DNA of 64,000 nucleotides from Muricea muricata. Taxonomy: Eukaryota > Cnidaria > Anthozoa > Malacalcyonacea > Plexauridae. Under the pieces are notes generated by a model. That model searched no databases. It was given only the letters and a program-made list of their open reading frames with translations, and had not been told where the DNA came from. The position numbers and the translations under genes are program-made. Below are positions 58,103 to 64,000 of this stretch, piece by piece. The DNA lies in the NCBI GenBank assembly GCA_963855995.1, contig OY979717.1, forward strand, positions 7,985,290 through 8,049,289, given 5' to 3'. Numbering within the stretch: position 1 is the stretch's first letter; every line of letters begins with the position of its first letter.

Positions 58103-58615
58103 AACGGTGCCCATCAAGGCGATGGGTACTCTAATAAAGCGTACCAAATAACGATAATTTACAAAATATTTAACAAAAAAATAAATGTTGGTGTGCTGTG
58201 TTACAAAGAAAAACAAGACATTTAAATTATGATAGTATTCCGCTATCAATCGGGTTAAAACAACTATGGCCACAAAAAGGTAATGCAGATTAAATTTATT
58301 CTTGTCTTCAATGTTGAACAAGATCATCCTACTTTTTTCTTGCCGAAAATTAGATTTAACCATCAATGGAATTTTCCATCCACATCAATGAAAGTATTTC
58401 TCAGCATTAACAAAGCGCTTTTAAACATAGACGTTAATTTTTTGACGTTGAAAATCTCGCCACGTGGGACACAAACTAACAACCCTGAGATTAAGATTCT
58501 TAAGTTCTACTGCCTGAGTTATCCGGCAACGGTGCCCACTTCGGCGACCAGTACTTAAGTAATTCGTCCTAAACAACAGTAATCTAAAAAAATCTAAGGA
58601 AAACGTACATGTTGG

Positions 58616-58688
58616 TGCCTTGTGTGAGGGTCGAACTCACGACCTTTAGATTATGAGACTAACGCGCTACCTACTGCGCTAACAGGGC
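58616..58688 (-). tRNA. Elongator tRNA-Met(CAU), class Mc
   Basis: C4xA69. Confidence 0.9.
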
Positions 58689-58877
58689 TACTGGCACAAA
58701 GGTTTGTGTAGAAAAATCTATTTTTTTATCAAAGACTGAAGGCTAGCATACTAATTTTGTCTTATCAAAAATTAGTTTCAATGATCACCCGAAATTTCTT
58801 CCATATGGATCATAATATTTTGCCAATATAAACAAAAAATATTTGAACAGACACGTTTATCCTACCATGTTGCAAAT

Positions 58878-58950
58878 CGCCCAACGTGGGGCTCGAACCC
58901 ACGACCCTGAGATTAAGAGTCTCATGCTCTACCGACTGAGCTAGCCGGGC
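58878..58950 (-). tRNA. tRNA-Lys(CUU), class K0
   Basis: Standard sequence. Confidence 0.97.
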
Positions 58951-59465
58951 AACGGTGACCATCAAGGCGATGGGTACTCTAATAAAACGTACCAAACAAC
59001 GATAATTTACAAAATATTTAACAAAAAAATAAATGTTGGTGTGCTCTGTTACGAAAAAAAACAAGACATTTAAATTATGATAGTATTCCGCTATCAATCG
59101 CGTTAAAACAACTATGGCCACAAAAAGGTAATGCAGATTAAATTTATTCTTGTCTTCAATGTTGAACAAGATCATCCTACTTTTTTCTTGCCGAAAATTA
59201 GATTTAACCATCAATGGAATTTTCCATCCACATCAATGAAAGTAATTTCTCAGCATTAACAAAGCGCTTTTAAACATAGACGTTAATTTTTACGACGTTG
59301 AAAATCTCGCCACGTGGGACACAAACCAACAACCCTGAGATTAAAATTCTTAAGTTCTACTGCCTGAGTTATCGGGCAACGGTGCCCAGTTCGGCGATCA
59401 GTACTTAAGTAATTCGTCGTAAACAACAGTAATCTACAAAAATCTAAGGAAAACGTAGATGTTGG

Positions 59466-59538
59466 TGCCCTGTGTGAGGGTCGAACTCACGACCTTTAGA
59501 TTATGAGACTATCGCGCTACCTATTGCGCTAACTGGAC
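59466..59538 (-). tRNA. tRNA-Met(CAU), class Mf, probably dead
   Basis: Twin of the 45865 copy. Confidence 0.82.
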
Positions 59539-59727
59539 TACTGGCTTAAAGGTTAGGTTAGAAAAATCTATTTTTTTTATCAAAGACTGAAGGCTAGAAT
59601 ACTAATTTTGTCTTATCAAAAACTAGTTTCAATGATCACCTAAAATTCTTCCATATGGATCATAACATTTTTCCTATGTCAAAAAAAAATATTTAAACAG
59701 AGACGTTCATCCTACCATGTTGCAAAT

Positions 59728-59800
59728 CGCCCAACGTGGGGCTCGAACCCACGACCCTGAGATTAAGAGTCTGATGGTCTACCGACTGAGCTAGCCGGGC
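59728..59800 (-). tRNA. tRNA-Lys(CUU), class KE
   Basis: C28xC42 and C11xC24. Confidence 0.86.
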
Positions 59801-60315
59801 AACGGTGCCCATCAAGGCGATGGGTACTCTAATAAAACGTCACAAACAACGATAATTTAAAAAATATTTAACAAAAAAATAAATGTTGGTGTGCTGTGTT
59901 ACAAAGAAAAACAAGACATTTAAATTATGATAGTATTCCGCTATCAATCGCGTTAAAACAACTATGGCCACAAAAAGGTAATGCAGATTAAATTTATTCT
60001 TGTCTTCAATGTTGAACAAGATCATCCTACTTTTTTCTTGCCGAAAATTAGATTTAACCATCAATGGAATTTTCCATCCACATCAATGAAAGTAATTTCT
60101 CAGCATTAACAAAGCGCTTTTAAACATAGACGTTAATTTTTACGACGTTTAAAATCTCGCCACGTGGGACACAAACCAACAACCCTGAGATTAAGATTCT
60201 TAAGTTCTACTGCCTGAGTTATCGGGCAACGGTGCCCAGTTCGGCGATCAGTACTTAAGTAATTCGTCCTAAACAGCAGTAATCTACAAAAATCTAAGGA
60301 AAACGTAGATGTTGG

Positions 60316-60388
60316 TGCCCTGTGTGAGTGTCGAACTCACGACCTTTAGATTATGAGACTAACGCGCTACCTACTGCGCTAACAGGAC
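60316..60388 (-). tRNA. tRNA-Met(CAU), class Me with U2-G71
   Basis: Twin of the 46715 copy. Confidence 0.93.
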
Positions 60389-60577
60389 TACTGGCACAAA
60401 GGTTAGGTTAGAAAAATCTATTTTTTTTATCAAAGACTGAAGGCTAGAATACTAATTTTGTCTTATCAAAAACTAGTTTCAATGATCACCTAAAATTCTT
60501 CCATATGGATCATAACATTTTGCCCATGTCAAAAGAAAATATTTAAACAGAGACGTTCATCCTACCATGTTGCAAAT

Positions 60578-60650
60578 CGCCCAACGTGGGGCTCGAACCC
60601 ACGACCCTGAGATTAAGAGTCTGATGCTCTACCGACTGAGCTAGCCGGGC
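60578..60650 (-). tRNA. tRNA-Lys(CUU), class KF
   Basis: Twin of the 46977 copy. Confidence 0.88.
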
Positions 60651-61165
60651 AACGGTGCCCATCAAGGCGATGGGTACTCCAATAAAACGTACCAAACAAC
60701 GATAATTTAAAAAAATATTTAACAAAAAAGTAAATAATGGTGTGCTTCGTTACCAAGAAAAACAAGACATTTAAATTATGACAGTATTCCGCTATCAATC
60801 GCGTTAAAACAACTATGGCTACAAAAAGGTAATGCAGAATAAATTTATTCTTGTCTTCAATGTTTACAAGATCATCCTACTTTTTTCTTGCGGAAAATTA
60901 GATTTAACCATCAATGGAATTTTCCATCCACATCAATGAAAGTAAGTTCTCAGCATTAACAAAGCGTTTTTAAACATAGACGTTAATTTTTACGACGTTG
61001 AAAATCTCGCCACGTGGGACACAAACCATTAACCCTGAGATTAAGATTCTTAAGTTCTACTGCCTGAGTTATCCGGCAACGGTGCCCACTTCGGCGACCA
61101 GTACTTAAGTAATTCGTCCTAAACAACAGTAATCTAAAAAAATCTAAGGAAAACGTACATGTTGG

Positions 61166-61238
61166 TGCCCTGTGTGAGAGTCGAACTCACGATCTTTAGA
61201 TTATGAGACTAACGCGCTACCTACTGCGCTAACAGGGC
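61166..61238 (-). tRNA. Elongator tRNA-Met(CAU), class Mb
   Basis: 10200-bp twin of the 50966 copy. Confidence 0.95.
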
Positions 61239-61427
61239 TACTGGCACAAAGGTTAGTGTAGAAAAATCTATTTTTTTATCAAAGACTGAAGGCTAGCATA
61301 CTAATTTTGTCTTATCAAAAATTAGTTTCAATGATCACCTGAAATTTCTTCCATATGGATCATAACATTTTTCCCATGTCAAAAAAAAATATTTAAACAG
61401 AGACGTTCATCCTACCATGTTGCAAAT

Positions 61428-61500
61428 TGCCCAACGTGGGGCTCGAACCCACGACCCTGAGATTAAGAGTCTGATGGTCTACCGACTGAGCTAGCCGGGC
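61428..61500 (-). tRNA. tRNA-Lys(CUU), class KE with A73
   Basis: Twin of the 51228 copy. Confidence 0.85.
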
Positions 61501-62015
61501 AACGGTGCCCATCAAGGCGATGGGTACTCTAATAAAACGTACCAAACAACGATAATTTACAAAATATTTAACAAAAAAATAAATGTTGGTGTGCTGTGTT
61601 ACAAAGAAAAACAAGACATTTAAATTATGACATTATTCCGCTATCAATCGGGTTAAAACAACTATGGCCACAAAAAGGTAATGCAGATTAAATTTTTTCT
61701 TGTCTTCAATGTTGAACAAGATCATCCTACTTTTTTCTTGCCGAAAATTAGATTTAACCATCAATGGAATTTTCCATCCACATCAATGAAAGTAATTTCT
61801 CAGCATTAACAAAGCGTTTTTAAACATAGACGTTAATTTTTACGACGTTGAAAATCTCGCCACGTGGGACACAAACCATTAACCCTGAGATTAAGATTCT
61901 TAAGTTCTACTGCCTGAGTTATCCGGCAACGGTGCCCACTTCGGCGACCAGTACTTAAGTAATTCGTCCTAAACAACAGTAATCTAAAAAAATCTAAGGA
62001 AAACGTACATGTTGG

Positions 62016-62088
62016 TGCCCTGTGTGAGAGTCGAACTCACGATCTTTAGATTATGAGACTAACGCGCTACCTACTGCGCTAACAGGGC
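62016..62088 (-). tRNA. Elongator tRNA-Met(CAU), class Mb
   Basis: Twin of the 51816 copy. Confidence 0.95.
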
Positions 62089-62277
62089 TACTGGCACAAA
62101 GGTTAGTGTAGAAAAATCTATTTTTTTATCAAAGACTGAAGGCTAGCATACTAATTTTGTCTTATCAAAAATTAGTTTCAATGATCACCTGAAATTTCTT
62201 CCATATGGATCATAACATTTTTCCCATGTCAAAAAAAAATATTTAAACAGAGACGTTCATCCTACCATGTTGCAAAT

Positions 62278-62350
62278 TGCCCAACGTGGGGCTCGAACCC
62301 ACGACCCTGAGATTAAGAGTCTGATGGTCTACCGACTGAGCTAGCCGGGC
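62278..62350 (-). tRNA. tRNA-Lys(CUU), class KE with A73
   Basis: Twin of the 52078 copy. Confidence 0.85.
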
Positions 62351-62865
62351 AACGGTGCCCATCAAGGCGATGGGTACTCTAATAAAACGTACCAAACAAC
62401 GATAATTTACAAAATATTTAACAAAAAAATAAATGTTGGTGTGCTGTGTTACAAAGAAAAACAAGACATTTAAATTATGATAGTATTCCGCTATCAATCG
62501 CGTTCAAACAACTATGGCCACAAAAAGGTAATGCAGATTAAATTTATTCTTGTCTTCAATGTTGAACAAGATCATCCTACTTTTTTCTTGCTGAAAATTA
62601 GATTTAACCATCAATGGAATTTTCCATCCACATCAATGAAAGTAATTTCTCAGCATTAACAAAGCGCTTTTAAACATAGACGTTAATTTTTACGACGTTG
62701 AAAATCTCGCCACGTGGGACACAAACCAACAACCCTGAGATTAAGATTCTTAAGTTCTACTGCCTGAGTTATCCGGCCCCGGTGCCCACTTCGGCGACCA
62801 GTACTTAAGTAATTCGTCCTAAACAACAGTAATCTAAAAAAATCTAAGGAAAACGTACATGTTGG

Positions 62866-62938
62866 TGCCCTGTGTGAGAGTCGAACTCACGATCTTTAGA
62901 TTATGAGACTAACGCGCTACCTACTGCGCTAACAGGGC
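62866..62938 (-). tRNA. Elongator tRNA-Met(CAU), class Mb
   Basis: Twin of the 52666 copy. Confidence 0.95.
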
Positions 62939-63127
62939 TACTGGCACAAAGGTTAGTGTAGAAAAATCTATTTTTTTATCAAAGACTGTAGGCTAGCATA
63001 CTAATTTTGTCTTATCAAAAATTAGTTTCAATGATCACCTGAAATTTCTTCCATATGGATCATAATATTTTTCCAATATCAACAAAAAATATTTGGACAG
63101 ACACGTTTATCCTACCTTGTTGCAAAT

Positions 63128-63200
63128 CGCCCAACGTGGGGCTCGAACCCACGACCCTGAGATTAAGAGTCTCATGCTCTACCGACTGAGCTAGCCGGGC
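63128..63200 (-). tRNA. tRNA-Lys(CUU), class K0
   Basis: Standard sequence. Confidence 0.97.
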
Positions 63201-63715
63201 AACGGTGCCCATCAAGGCGATGGGTACTCTAATAAAACGTACCAAACAACGATAATTTACAAAATTTTTGACTAAAAAGTCAATGCTGGTGTCCTGTGTG
63301 ACAGAGAAAAACAAGACAGTTAAAATATGACAATATTCCGCTATCAATCGCGTAAAGAACACTATGGGAAGAAAAAGGTAATGCAGAATAAATTTATTCC
63401 AGTCTTCAATGTTGAACAAGATCATCCTACTTTTCTTTTGCCGAAAATTAGATTTAACCATCAATGGAATTTTCCATCCACATCAATGAAAGTAATTTCT
63501 CAGAATTAACAAAGCGCTTTTAAACATAGACGTTAATTTTTACGACGTTGAAAATCTCGCCACGTGGGACACAAACCAACAACCCTGAGATTAAGATTCT
63601 TAAGTTCTACTGCCTGAGTTATCGGGCAACGGTGCCCAGTTCGGCGATCAGTACTTAAGTAGTTCGTCCTAAACAACAGTAATCTACAAAAATCTAAGAA
63701 AAACGTAGATGTTGG

Positions 63716-63788
63716 TGCCCTGTGTGAGGGTCGAACTCACGACCTTTAGATTATGAGACTAACGCGCTACCTACTGCGCTAACAGGAC
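63716..63788 (-). tRNA. Elongator tRNA-Met(CAU), class Ma
   Basis: U2-G71; twin of the 53516 copy. Confidence 0.95.
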
Positions 63789-63977
63789 TACTGCCACAAA
63801 GGTTAGGTTAGAAAAATCTATTTTTTTTATCAAAGACTGAAGGCTAGAATACTAATTTTGTCTTATCAAAAACTAGTTTCAATGATCACCTAAAATTCTT
63901 CCATATGGATCATAACATTTTGCCCATGTCAAAAAAAAATATTTAAACAGAGACGTTCATCCTACCATGTTGCAAAT

Positions 63978-64000
63978 CACCCAAAGTGGGGCTTGAACCC
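63978..64000 (-). tRNA. tRNA-Lys, class KD, cut by window edge
   Basis: Only the 3' 23 nt of the tRNA are present, with the CACCCAAAG acceptor signature of KD. Confidence 0.8.

Larger units (their letters stand above)
52545..61030. repeat. Ten-unit block duplicated from 35262-47432 (without the insertion)
   Basis: From 39523 on, every variant recurs at +13601 bp, including private ones such as the CUC anticodon, G38 copies and the 2-bp deletion near 44840/58440. Left of the insertion the match continues at +17283 to about 35262. I noticed only a few differences (for example near 40359 and 43669). Ends are approximate. Confidence 0.85.
39523..64000 (-). repeat. Tandem array of 850-bp tRNA-Lys/tRNA-Met units, right arm
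   Basis: About 29 further units in the same orientation. The first unit resumes inside its decayed tRNA-Met exactly where the left arm stops at 35840, so both arms are one array split by an insertion. The array continues past 64000. Copy number from an assembly of such a region may be inaccurate. Confidence 0.97.
61030..64000. repeat. Repeat of 50750-53800 at +10200 bp
   Basis: The run of Mb, KE-A73, Mb, KE-A73, Mb, K0, Ma, KD recurs in the same order, so a 12-unit higher-order repeat starts again here and leaves the window. Confidence 0.8.

Overview
This window is nuclear DNA of a multicellular animal, probably an invertebrate. A cnidarian is possible, but the sequence does not settle it. 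Almost all of it is one tandem array of an 850-bp unit (849-851 bp), every unit in the same orientation. Each unit carries two minus-strand RNA polymerase III genes: elongator tRNA-Met(CAU) and tRNA-Lys(CUU). I count 71 complete tRNA-Met genes and 70 complete tRNA-Lys genes, plus a cut tRNA-Lys at each edge, so the array runs past both ends of the window. Eukaryotic origin is shown by internal A and B boxes, oligo-T terminators, an animal-type tRNA-Lys(CUU) sequence and the absence of any credible protein gene in the array.

The 850-bp unit is itself an old dimer. Its other half, between the tRNA-Lys of one unit and the tRNA-Met of the next, holds a decayed tRNA-Met and a decayed tRNA-Lys in the same order and spacing, with alignable flanks. 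The ancestor was therefore a unit of about 425 bp; it doubled, one half lost its tRNAs, and the 850-bp dimer then spread. Units fall into recurring subtypes, and multi-unit blocks have been copied again: steps of about 3.4, 4.25, 5.95, 10.2 and 13.6 kb are visible.

About half of the tRNA-Lys genes (33 of 70 by eye) match the standard sequence. The rest carry changes in stems, discriminator, position 8 or anticodon, including one copy with a CGU (Thr) anticodon and two with CUC (Glu). The tRNA-Met copies also vary, from fully paired to clearly damaged, and one has a compensatory acceptor pair swap.

The array is broken once, at 35841-39522, by 3682 bp of unrelated DNA: two related elements in tandem (1164 and 2510 bp), each bounded by TTAA. 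An uninterrupted paralogue near 53120 has a single TTAA, so the target site was duplicated. The elements share both ends but differ inside. The longer one holds a broken minus-strand reading frame, a (TA)n tract and a poly-T tract.

Shorthand for tRNA entries: positions use standard tRNA numbering and x marks a mismatch. Met class M0 has seven Watson-Crick acceptor pairs; Ma has U2-G71; Mb has U60 in the T loop and A in the variable loop; Mc has C4xA69; Me has A60; Mf has three damaging changes. Lys class K0 is standard; KF has C28xC42; KE has C28xC42 and C11xC24; KD has C28xC42, C7xU66 and G1-U72. All comparisons were made by eye.
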